Positions 1 to 6,622 of a stretch of 8,196 bases of DNA are shown piece after piece. How positions within the stretch are numbered: the first letter of the stretch is position 1; every line of letters begins with the position of its first letter. Location: NCBI GenBank assembly GCA_946482585.1, contig CAMLSI010000232.1, positions 1-8,196 of the forward strand. Reading direction: 5' to 3'. A model generated the notes under the pieces. The model ran no database searches. It was not told the DNA's origin and was given only the letters and a program-made list of their open reading frames with translations. The translations under genes were made by a program, and so were the position numbers. The stretch comes from an uncultured Lysobacteraceae bacterium (GTDB taxonomy: Bacteria; Pseudomonadota; Gammaproteobacteria; Xanthomonadales; Rhodanobacteraceae).

Positions 1-2093
1 TCACCTTCGGCGCCGGCGAAGGCGGCGGCGGTTTCGGCGACAGCATCAACCTGCGTGGCTTTTCCGCGAACAACGACATCCAGGTCGACGGCGTCCGCGA
101 CAGCGCGCAGTACTCGCGCACCGACACCTTCAACCTCGAGCAGATCGAAGTCGTGAACGGCGCGAACTCGGTGTACTCGGGCGCAGGCTCCGTCGGCGGC
201 ACGATCAACCTCGTGTCCAAGGTCGCGCGCGAAGTCGACTTCACCAACGTCTCGCTCGGCGTCGGCACCGATTCCTACGGGCGCGTCACGCTCGACACGA
301 ACCAGACCATCGGCGAAACCACCGCGTTCCGCGTGAACCTCATGGGTCACCGCAACGACGTGCCGGGCCGCGACGTCGAGGAAATGAAGCGCTGGGGCTT
401 CGCGCCGTCCATCGCGTTCGGCCTCGGCACCGACACCGTGCTCACCCTGAGCTACCTGCACCAGCGCGACGACAACACGCCGCAGTACGGCGTGCCGTAT
501 TTCTTCGCGGGCAATCGCGGCTTCGAGCTGCCGGGCGCCGATCCGAGCACGTACTACGGCTACCGCAACGTCGACACGCAGGAAATCGAAGTCGACGCGC
601 TCACGAGCATCCTGAGCCACACCTTCAACGATCACCTGAGCGTGCGCAATTTCACGCGCGTGCAGGAGGTCAACCAGTTCCTCATCGTCGATCCGCCGCA
701 GGGCACGTTCTGCCTCGGCAACAACCAGACGCCGGTCGGCGGAAGCTGCTCCGTGACGTCGACGCCGGTCGTCGGCCAGCCGCCGGTCACGATCGTCGTT
801 CCGGTCAACACCTACATGCCGAGCGGTCCGCGCGGCAACGTGCGCGACACGACGAATCGCATGCTGGTCAACCAGACCGACCTGACGGCGAAATTCAACA
901 CCGGCGCCATCGAGCACACACTGGTGACCGGCTTCTCGCTGATGCACGAGAGCTATTCGCTCGACGGCAGCAACGAGTTCCGCAACGCCGACGGCAGCAA
1001 TCCGTACCTCGCGCCGAACCATCTGCCGTTCACGGATCCGCTGCATCCGGACACGTACTACACGGGGCCGCGCAATCGCACGCTGACGAGCAAGGTCGAC
1101 GGCGAACTCGATAACGCCGCGGTCTACGCGTTCGACACGCTGAAGTTCAGCGAGCAGTGGCAGCTCAACCTCGGCACGCGTTTCGAGCGCAACGAAGGCA
1201 GCAGCACGACGTATACGGTTTCGACCGCGGCCGGCGCCGCCGGTCCTATCGGCACGGTGACGGGGGCGAGCGCGCCGGCCAAGAACAACGACGACCTGTT
1301 CTCCTACCGCGCCGGTCTCGTGTTCAAGCCGGTCGAGGCGGGCAGCATCTATGTCGCCTACGGCAATTCGAAGACACCGTCGAAGGCGTCGGTCAACGGC
1401 TCCTGCACGGTCGGCAGCACGACCGGAACGAACAACTGCACGGTCGATCCCGAAACCGCGGTCAACTATGAAATCGGCACGAAATGGGATCTGCTCGACC
1501 AGCGCCTGTCGCTGACCGCGTCGATCTTCCGCAACGATCGCGAGAACTACCGCGTCGCCGATCCGGGCAACCCGGATAATCCGTCGGGTCAGCAGCAGCT
1601 CGACGGGGAAGCGCGCGTCGACGGCGTGCTGCTCGGCGTCAGCGGCAACCTGACCAAGCACTGGGCGATCTACGCGAACTACACCTATCTGCGGAGCGAA
1701 GTGCTGCAGGGCGTGTCGAACCGTCAGGCCGGCCAGGGGCTCGACTACACGCGCGGCGACGATCTGGTCAGTGTGCCCAAGCACGCGTTCAATGCGTGGA
1801 CGACGCTCGATGTCGGCCAGTGGCAGTTCGGCTACGGCCTGAACTACCAGGGTACGTACTACCTGAATCAACACAGCGCGACGAACGTCAACGGCCCGCT
1901 CGCGAAGGCCGACGACTACTGGACGCACCGCGCGATGGCGGCCTGGAACGTGAATCGCGACCTGCGCCTGCAGCTCAACGTCAACAATCTGTTCGACAAG
2001 GAGTACTACACGCGCATCCGCACCTCGGCCAACGGCTGGGCGACGCCGGGCGAGGGTCGTCAGGTCACGCTGCAGGCCAGCTACGCGTTCTGA
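1..2093 (+). CDS. fiu: TonB-dependent catecholate siderophore receptor, Fiu/PiuA type (5' partial)
   Basis: Outer-membrane receptor that imports ferric catecholate-type siderophores using TonB-ExbB-ExbD energy. The reading frame is open from base 3, giving 696 visible residues; the start codon, signal peptide, TonB box and first part of the plug lie before the window. Visible plug features are LRGF, VDGVRD, FNLEQIEVVNGANSVYSG and GGTINLVSK, the core of the siderophore-receptor plug. The barrel follows. SKTPS, DPETAVNYEIGTKWD and VADPGNPDNPSGQQQLDG resemble the Fiu/PiuA group as I remember it. The C terminus has the usual NNLFDKEYYTR and a final aromatic residue (YAF) for BAM-dependent assembly. 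Two close cysteine pairs (codons at 711/747 and 1404/1437) probably form disulfides in surface loops. The internal ATG at 153 falls inside the conserved plug, so it is not the start. Fiu-type assignment is likely; the exact ligand is not known. Its usual neighbour piuC lies at 6623. Confidence 0.9.
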   Translation, partial: TFGAGEGGGGFGDSINLRGFSANNDIQVDGVRDSAQYSRTDTFNLEQIEVVNGANSVYSGAGSVGGTINLVSKVAREVDFTNVSLGVGTDSYGRVTLDTNQTIGETTAFRVNLMGHRNDVPGRDVEEMKRWGFAPSIAFGLGTDTVLTLSYLHQRDDNTPQYGVPYFFAGNRGFELPGADPSTYYGYRNVDTQEIEVDALTSILSHTFNDHLSVRNFTRVQEVNQFLIVDPPQGTFCLGNNQTPVGGSCSVTSTPVVGQPPVTIVVPVNTYMPSGPRGNVRDTTNRMLVNQTDLTAKFNTGAIEHTLVTGFSLMHESYSLDGSNEFRNADGSNPYLAPNHLPFTDPLHPDTYYTGPRNRTLTSKVDGELDNAAVYAFDTLKFSEQWQLNLGTRFERNEGSSTTYTVSTAAGAAGPIGTVTGASAPAKNNDDLFSYRAGLVFKPVEAGSIYVAYGNSKTPSKASVNGSCTVGSTTGTNNCTVDPETAVNYEIGTKWDLLDQRLSLTASIFRNDRENYRVADPGNPDNPSGQQQLDGEARVDGVLLGVSGNLTKHWAIYANYTYLRSEVLQGVSNRQAGQGLDYTRGDDLVSVPKHAFNAWTTLDVGQWQFGYGLNYQGTYYLNQHSATNVNGPLAKADDYWTHRAMAAWNVNRDLRLQLNVNNLFDKEYYTRIRTSANGWATPGEGRQVTLQASYAF

Positions 2094-2105
2094 TGTCGTG
2101 ACATG

Positions 2106-2132
2106 GCCGCCGCAGGGACGCGGCGGCGTTTT
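2106..2132 (+). terminator. Rho-independent terminator 1 of the siderophore receptor gene
   Basis: A perfect 8-bp G+C stem (2106-2113 with 2120-2127) around a 6-nt loop, followed by GTTTTC. It starts 12 nt after the receptor stop codon. Sequence evidence is good although the T run is only four bases long. Confidence 0.7.
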
Positions 2133-2142
2133 CGGGAACAGG

Positions 2143-2170
2143 ACGGCCGCGCGAGAGCGCGGCCGTTTTC
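2143..2170 (+). terminator. Rho-independent terminator 2, in tandem with the first
   Basis: A perfect 10-bp stem (ACGGCCGCGC at 2143-2152 pairs with 2157-2166) closed by a GAGA tetraloop, a stable GNRA loop, and followed by TTTTCC. It lies 10 nt beyond terminator 1. It reads best on the plus strand, because the other side of the stem has no T run. It is probably a back-up terminator shielding the convergent regulator gene. Confidence 0.75.
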
Positions 2171-2187
2171 CGTTGCGGCACGGCGAA

Positions 2188-2204
2188 TCGTCGCGTCGCG
2201 ACGA
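2188..2204. repeat. Perfect 8+8 inverted repeat in the convergent gap
   Basis: TCGTCGCG (2188-2195) and its exact complement CGCGACGA (2197-2204) flank a single T, making a near-continuous 17-bp palindrome. It lies 37 nt past the stop of the AraC-family gene. As RNA it could fold as a 6-bp stem with a 5-nt loop. There is no clear T run on either strand, so it may be a weak terminator for the minus-strand operon or a dimeric-protein binding site. The symmetry is seen directly; the function is inferred. Confidence 0.45.
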
Positions 2205-2241
2205 GCCGGATCGCACTGGCGTTGAAACGGGGTTGCGGAAC

Positions 2242-3240
2242 TCAACGCCGCAGTGCGGCGTAGTCCGCCGCGAACAGGCGAGCGACCTCGCGCGGCGTGC
2301 GTCCGGTCCACTGGCGCACCGCGCGCGTGAACGTGGCCTGCTCGGCGAAGCCGACGTGCTGTGCCACGTCGAGCAGCCGTTCGCCGCCGCCGCTGAGGCG
2401 GCAGACCGCGACGCTCGCGCGCAGCAGTTCGCGCAGGCGCCGGAAACTCAGTCCGTTGTGTGCGAGGCGCCGTTGCAGGGTGCGTCGCGCCAGCCCGAGA
2501 CCGTCGGCGACGAGATCTTCGTTCGTGTCGCCCCAGGCGAGGCGGTCGAGGATCAGGCGGCCCGCATCGCGCACTGCCGCGTCGCCGCCGAGTACGTTCA
2601 CGCATTCGTCGAGCCAGTGCGCCAGCGCCGCATGCAGGTGGGCGTCGGCATAGCGCGGTCGGGCGTCGAGGATGTCGGCCGGGATCACCACGGCATTGCG
2701 GCGCGCGCCGAAGCGCACGTCGCAGCCGAGCACTGTTTCGGCTTCGCTGCGCGTGCGGCGCGCATGCGCGAGTTCGAGCGCGACCACGGGTACGTCCTCG
2801 CCGACGAGGAAACGGCCGAAGGCGACCCAGCCGCCGAGAATGCCTTCGATCGCCGCCGGCGGTACCGGGACGTGCGGCGTCCACGACAGACGCACGTGGC
2901 GGTGCGAACGATGGATGCCGATGCAGCCCAGCGTCGAGGTCAGCGGCTCCCATCGCACGAGGCTGGCCAGCGACTGCTGCAGGCTCGGCGCTGTCGCCGT
3001 GGCGATGCCGAGCAGGCCGAAGCCGCGGCCACCGATCGCTGCGCCGAAGCGGAAGCCGAGGTCGGCGTCGCCGCTCAGGTCGACCGCCTGCCGTACGCGA
3101 CGCGCATAGTGCTGGCCGTCGACGCGCTGCACGAAACCCGGTGTCGCCGCGGCGGTATCCGACGCGGGCAGGGCGCCGCAGCGCTGCGCGAACTCGTCGA
3201 AGGCATCGGCATACAGCCGGGACACGTCGCCGCGATTCAT
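2242..3240 (-). CDS. AraC-family transcriptional regulator (OruR/ArgR-like architecture)
   Basis: DNA-binding regulator of 332 residues. The N-terminal three-fifths (about 15-205) looks like the arabinose-binding-like sensor domain found in OruR and related AraC proteins (for example GFRFGAAIGGRGFGLLG at 62-78). The C terminus (about 230-330) is the AraC double helix-turn-helix: LGLARRTLQRRL (248-259) in the first, and LLDVAQHVGF, then ATFTRAVRQWTGRTPREV in the second. Length is normal for the family. I chose the ATG at 3240 because GGGTGG lies 6 nt upstream; the in-frame ATG at 3246 touches that motif, and the frame runs further upstream without any domain. It is the last gene of the four-gene minus-strand operon, 67 nt after the exported protein, and converges on the receptor gene. 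It probably senses a small hydrophobic or amino-acid-like ligand and controls the operon, but that target is inference. Confidence 0.88.
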   Translation of the reverse strand: MNRGDVSRLYADAFDEFAQRCGALPASDTAAATPGFVQRVDGQHYARRVRQAVDLSGDADLGFRFGAAIGGRGFGLLGIATATAPSLQQSLASLVRWEPLTSTLGCIGIHRSHRHVRLSWTPHVPVPPAAIEGILGGWVAFGRFLVGEDVPVVALELAHARRTRSEAETVLGCDVRFGARRNAVVIPADILDARPRYADAHLHAALAHWLDECVNVLGGDAAVRDAGRLILDRLAWGDTNEDLVADGLGLARRTLQRRLAHNGLSFRRLRELLRASVAVCRLSGGGERLLDVAQHVGFAEQATFTRAVRQWTGRTPREVARLFAADYAALRR

Positions 3241-3266
3241 GGACATCCACCCGGACCCGAGCCCGG

Positions 3267-3283
3267 GCGCGCGGCCCGCGCGC
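3267..3283 (-). other. Strong GC hairpin between the exported-protein gene and the regulator gene
   Basis: GCGCGCG (3267-3273) pairs perfectly with CGCGCGC (3277-3283) across a 3-nt loop, in the 67-nt gap before the AraC-family gene. No T run follows on the minus strand, so it is not a standard terminator. It might lower read-through or protect mRNA ends. In DNA this GC-rich, alternating GC can pair by chance. Confidence 0.3.
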
Positions 3284-3307
3284 AGTCGGCCGCCGCGTCG
3301 CGATCGC

Positions 3308-3940
3308 TCACAGCAGCCCGAACAGGAATTCGCCGGCGACCGCTCCGAACGTCGTATCGATGAAGACGTACTTGACCCATAGGACCTCGTACCACGGCGT
3401 GTCGATGGTCGTGAAGGAATCGAGGAAGGCCAGCACGATGCTGGGCCGCCACCACTCGAACTGTACTTCGCTGGTCCATTGTCCGTCGTAGACCAGGTTC
3501 GCGACACTGGGCCAGGCGGCCGTCCGCGGCAGCAGCACGCCGTGCAGGGTCGTCACGTCGTCGATGAGATCGAAGCCGCCGTCGTTGCGGACGAGCTTGG
3601 CGCCGAGGAAGCGCCAGTTCGCCGCCGTGAGCCGGTACACGAGGACGCGTCCGTCCTGGTTCGGCGCCGGCGCGAGAATCTCCAGCGTGCCTGCGAGCGG
3701 CTGGGCGGCTCCGGCATCCATGCGCAGGCTGCCGGCGTCCTGCGCCGTATGCGCCGGGCTCGCGCGCCAGTCGTCGATATCGGGAATGCGCACGTCGAGA
3801 GCGAACTGCAGCGCGCGCAGTTCGCCGTTCCAATAGCCGTAGTCGCGCATTTCCTCGTCGAACAGCAGGCCGCCGGCCTGGGCCGTGCCGGCGGCGCAGC
3901 CGAGCAGCAGGGCGAAGAATCGCGTCATCAATGCGGACAT
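3308..3940 (-). CDS. Exported protein of unknown function next to a GMC oxidoreductase
   Basis: I do not recognise this family. The 210-residue product starts with a Sec-type signal peptide: short n-region ending in R7, hydrophobic core F8-G18, and a likely signal peptidase I site after AQA (residues 20-22). LLGC at 12-15 could instead be read as a lipobox, but the AQA site fits the core length better. The mature part has no cysteine, is acidic early on (LLFDEEMRDYGYWNGE), and is rich in aromatics later (FEWWRP at 161-166, TPWYEVLWVKYVF at 181-193), ending in a hydrophobic tail. The start at 3940 has GGGAGA about 5 nt upstream. A second in-frame ATG at 4015 overlaps the stop of the GMC gene as ATGA, but it lacks a ribosome-binding site and would put 25 polar residues before the signal. 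Position between the GMC gene (71 nt gap) and the regulator (67 nt) suggests an envelope partner of the oxidoreductase; that is inference. Confidence 0.75.
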   Translation of the reverse strand: MSALMTRFFALLLGCAAGTAQAGGLLFDEEMRDYGYWNGELRALQFALDVRIPDIDDWRASPAHTAQDAGSLRMDAGAAQPLAGTLEILAPAPNQDGRVLVYRLTAANWRFLGAKLVRNDGGFDLIDDVTTLHGVLLPRTAAWPSVANLVYDGQWTSEVQFEWWRPSIVLAFLDSFTTIDTPWYEVLWVKYVFIDTTFGAVAGEFLFGLL

Positions 3941-4011
3941 GCCGATCTCCCGGGACAAACGATACGTTCGGACGTTTTCGATTTCGCCGCGCCGCGCGAC
4001 GGCAGCCGCGC

Positions 4012-5730
4012 TCATGCGGGCATCCGCGCGGCCATGCGCTCGGCCAGCGCAGCGATCGTCAGCAGCGGATTCACGGCCAGCGACGTCGGGATCACGGCAC
4101 CGTCGGCGACGTACAGGCCGTCGTGCCAGCCGCCGCGCGGGTCGAACACGCGGCCGTCCGCGTCGACGACACCGTTGCCCGCGTCGGTACCCATCGGGCA
4201 GCCGCCGAGCGGATGCACGGTGGTCAGGGCCGCGCCGAAGATCGGGTGCGCGCGCGGACTTTCCACGAGGTTCGCGCCGAATTCGGCGGCGTGCCGGCGC
4301 ATCTCCTCGCGCGTCCGGGCGACGAACGCCTCGGACGACAGGCCCGGCCAGCGGATGCGCGCCTGGCCGCCCGCATCGAGCACGATGCGGCCGCTCGCGC
4401 TGTCGTGGCCGATGCCGAGATAGACCATGGAATGATTCAGCGCGCCGTTGGCCTTGGCGCCCGCGATATCGCGCAGCTCGCGCTGGCTCGCGGGCACGTC
4501 GGGCGCCGCCGACGTCGCGGGCAGCAGCAGGCGCAGCGCATCGGTCAGCGCGCGCGGCCAGGCGCCTTCCTCGATGAGGAATCGCTGCGACGGGTTCGCA
4601 GCCGTGTACTGCGCGGCGCCGGTGATGGTCGGGCCGACCTTGCGCATGTCGAACAGCGGCGAGGCTTCGCCGAAGCCGAGGCTGTCGGTCTGCACCGCGC
4701 TGTTGTAGCCGACGCCGAGATAGTCGCCGTTGGCCGATACGCGCGTCCCCAGCGCCGACGGCAATGCCAGTCCCATGGCGGCGGAACGCAGCAGGATCTG
4801 GCTCGAACCCAGCGCGCCGGCCGCGACGACGACGCGCGCCGCGAGCACGCTGCCGCGGCGTACCGGCGCGCCGGCGGGCCGCGCGAGGTAGTGCACGCGC
4901 CAGAGGTTGCCGGCGCGCTCGATATGTTCCACTTCAATGCGTGTATATATTTCAGCGCCGCGGCGGGCGGCCATGCGCAGATAGTTCACGTCGAGCGTGT
5001 TCTTCGCGCCGGTGCGGCAGCCGCTGACGCAGTCGCCGCAGAGCCGGCAGGGCATCTGCACGACGCCCTCGGCGTTGGCTGTGCCGGCGTGGCGGCTCAG
5101 GTTCACGGCCAGATCGAGACGGCGGAAATCGACCGCGGCGCCGGCACGGCGGCGTCGCGCCGTCGTCGAGGCGTGCATCTGATGCTTGCGCAGGGCCGGC
5201 GTTTCGCCGACGGCTTCCACGGCCAGCATGGTGCGCACGCGCTGTTCGTGGACGTCCATCGCGCCGGACTGATACGCCTCGCGGATCGCCGCCGGCCAGG
5301 CGCCGAAAATGTCGCGATCGGGCGCGATCACGACGTTGGCATTGATCAGCGACGTGCCGCCGAGACCGTTGCCGACGAGTGCGTCGAGATCGCTGCCGGC
5401 GCGGTAGTCGAACAGGCCGAGCGGCGCGGCATCACTGCGCAGTTCGCGCACGACGGCGCCGCTCGTGTCGGGAAAGTCCTGCGGCAGCCATTCGCGACCG
5501 CGCTCGAACACGGCGAGCGGGGCGGTGCCGGCCAGGCGCGCGGCCATGACGCTGCCGCCGTAGCCCGAGCCGATCACCAGTGTCGAATACTGGCTGCGCA
5601 GTTGCTCCAGCGGCCGGCTCAGCGGCGTGCGCGCCGGTGCGGCCGCGACCGCGCCGCGCGGCAGGCAGAGCCCGGCCGCGACGGCGCAGGTCGCTGCAAG
5701 AAAATGTCGTCGGCTCGAATCGAGATCCAT
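4012..5730 (-). CDS. Tat-exported GMC-family FAD oxidoreductase with ferredoxin-like cysteine motif
   Basis: Flavoprotein of 572 residues, likely oxidising an alcohol (sterol, lipid or other) in the periplasm. A twin-arginine signal, SRRHFLA (6-12), precedes a hydrophobic stretch and an AVA-type cleavage site near residue 30. The FAD-binding fold opens with LVIGSGYGGS (51-60), with E76 placed to bind the ribose; GNGLGGTSLINANV (120-133) is the second FAD motif. C228, C231, C234 and C238 form CX2CX2CX3C, a 4Fe-4S ferredoxin-type pattern also recalled from ChoD-like cholesterol oxidases, followed by GAKNTLDVNYL. The C terminus has HPLGGCPMG (506-514, candidate catalytic His506) and NPLLTIAALAER (554-565). 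The start was chosen at the second of two adjacent ATGs, since GGAGG lies 5 nt before it; the ATG at 5733 would add one residue. The frame runs further upstream only as overlap with the hydroxylase gene, 44 nt before. Codons around 4921-4953 are unusually AT-rich. Confidence 0.9.
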   Translation of the reverse strand: MDLDSSRRHFLAATCAVAAGLCLPRGAVAAAPARTPLSRPLEQLRSQYSTLVIGSGYGGSVMAARLAGTAPLAVFERGREWLPQDFPDTSGAVVRELRSDAAPLGLFDYRAGSDLDALVGNGLGGTSLINANVVIAPDRDIFGAWPAAIREAYQSGAMDVHEQRVRTMLAVEAVGETPALRKHQMHASTTARRRRAGAAVDFRRLDLAVNLSRHAGTANAEGVVQMPCRLCGDCVSGCRTGAKNTLDVNYLRMAARRGAEIYTRIEVEHIERAGNLWRVHYLARPAGAPVRRGSVLAARVVVAAGALGSSQILLRSAAMGLALPSALGTRVSANGDYLGVGYNSAVQTDSLGFGEASPLFDMRKVGPTITGAAQYTAANPSQRFLIEEGAWPRALTDALRLLLPATSAAPDVPASQRELRDIAGAKANGALNHSMVYLGIGHDSASGRIVLDAGGQARIRWPGLSSEAFVARTREEMRRHAAEFGANLVESPRAHPIFGAALTTVHPLGGCPMGTDAGNGVVDADGRVFDPRGGWHDGLYVADGAVIPTSLAVNPLLTIAALAERMAARMPA

Positions 5731-5777
5731 CATGCCCTCCCCGGCATCCGGTTCTGACGTGTCGGCGGCGATTGCCG

Positions 5778-6479
5778 CTAAGTGAGGTGTTCCCCGACTC
5801 GTGCGGCGTTTGCGCGCTCGCCGGCGTCGTCGCGCCGCAGCGTTCCGAACAACCAGTCGCCGAGCGGGAACACGATGTTGTAGTTGCCCTGGTTCATGAT
5901 CTGCGGCGCGTGATGCAGCCGGTGGTGCCGCAGCAGGCGACGCAGCAGCGCCGAGCGCGTGACGACGCCGCGTTGCGGCCAGTGCGCGAGCAGGTGCAGC
6001 ACTTCGTAGGCCAGGTAGTAGGCCAGCGCGAGCGTGAAGAACAGCAGGCCCGCGGCGCGGCCGAGTGCGAGCCCGACACCAGCGGCGACGCCGAGCGCGA
6101 CGGCGGCGAAGAAGAACAGCAGTACCGGCGGGAACAGCACTGCATGCAGGTCGCCGCGTGTCGTGACTTCGATGTCCTCGCGCGTGAAATAGCGGTGGTG
6201 CCGCAAGGTATGGCGCACGAACATCGCGTGCAGCAGGCGCGTGTCCCTGTGCATGAGATGCCGGTGCACGAGGTACTCGACGATATTGGCGACGATGAGC
6301 GTCGCCGGTATCAGCCACCAGAGGCGGGCGAGGTCGGCGACGCTCAGCAGCGAAGCCGTGAATGCGAGCATGCCGCCGCCGCAGACGGCGACGAACAGCG
6401 CATGCCGCCAGCCGTGATAGCCGGGCGGCGCGATGCGGCGGGCGTAGTCGTCACGAAAGGCCTGGGTCCTGGCGTGCAT
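5778..6479 (-). CDS. Fatty acid hydroxylase/sterol desaturase superfamily membrane protein
   Basis: Di-iron, histidine-box membrane oxygenase of 233 residues; the family hydroxylates or desaturates sterols, fatty acids and carotenoids at the membrane. Likely membrane segments are about 27-45, 53-71, 112-135 and 141-161. Histidine clusters are HRHLMH (72-77), [12 protein letters not shown] (84-95), HLLAH (162-166) and HHRLHH (185-190), enough for two metal ions. The tail motif [17 protein letters not shown] (198-214) matches the family's usual end, where an N, a D and FGT are conserved. The protein is shorter than eukaryotic sterol desaturases (near 300), as is common in bacteria. The ATG at 6479 is the first that gives a sensible N terminus; no good ribosome-binding site precedes it, and 28 further in-frame residues to 6563 look non-coding. 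It is first in the operon and ends 44 nt before the GMC gene. Substrate is unknown; pairing with a cholesterol-oxidase-like enzyme hints at a sterol or other lipid. Confidence 0.85.
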   Translation of the reverse strand: MHARTQAFRDDYARRIAPPGYHGWRHALFVAVCGGGMLAFTASLLSVADLARLWWLIPATLIVANIVEYLVHRHLMHRDTRLLHAMFVRHTLRHHRYFTREDIEVTTRGDLHAVLFPPVLLFFFAAVALGVAAGVGLALGRAAGLLFFTLALAYYLAYEVLHLLAHWPQRGVVTRSALLRRLLRHHRLHHAPQIMNQGNYNIVFPLGDWLFGTLRRDDAGERANAARVGEHLT

Positions 6480-6622
6480 GGCGCGGGTCCGAAGGTGTGC
6501 GTTCCATTCTCGGAGCCGGCGCGGGCGGTCGTATTGTCCGGATGCGCCAATTCGTCGCGGCACGCCGGGGCTTCCGCGGCGTTTCGCTAGAATGCGCGGC
6601 CTCTCCTCCGAAGTGCACGGCC
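6480..6622. promoter_or_regulatory. Divergent intergenic region between the hydroxylase operon and piuC
   Basis: This 143-nt gap must hold the promoter of piuC on the plus strand and probably that of the four-gene minus-strand operon. For piuC, TAGAAT at 6588-6593 is a good -10 candidate (five of six consensus bases), giving a leader of about 25 nt, but no convincing -35 stands 16-18 nt upstream. For the minus strand, GAGAAT (complement of 6506-6511) is a weak -10 and no paired -35 is seen. I found no sequence close to the Fur-box consensus here, although piuC homologues are often iron-repressed. Confidence 0.4.

Noticed and set aside
153..2093. Receptor gene starting at the ATG at 153
   Set aside because: Conserved plug motifs are in frame upstream of it back to base 3, so the gene is cut by the window edge rather than starting there.
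2098..3363. Plus-strand open frames opposite the AraC-family gene (also 2460-3491)
   Set aside because: They run through two strong plus-strand terminators or lie opposite a well-supported regulator, and show no domain.
3241..3507. N-terminal extension of the AraC-family protein to 421 residues
   Set aside because: The added sequence overlaps the end of the exported-protein gene and has no domain; regulators of this type are about 330 residues long.
3931..5757. Plus-strand open frame of 608 codons opposite the GMC gene
   Set aside because: The translation is Arg/Ala/Gly/His-rich with no domain, while the minus strand holds full GMC motifs. Long antisense frames are expected in DNA this GC-rich.
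5765..5778. GCGGC/GCCGC hairpin at the hydroxylase stop codon as a terminator
   Set aside because: It is a 5-bp stem overlapping the stop codon without a T run, and the GMC start follows closely.
5734..6318. N-terminal extension of the GMC protein to 768 residues
   Set aside because: The extra 195 codons overlap the hydroxylase gene in another frame, and the Tat signal with a ribosome-binding site marks the start at 5730.
6480..6622. Fur box upstream of piuC
   Set aside because: Expected from homologues, but no stretch resembling GATAATGATAATCATTATC is visible on either strand.
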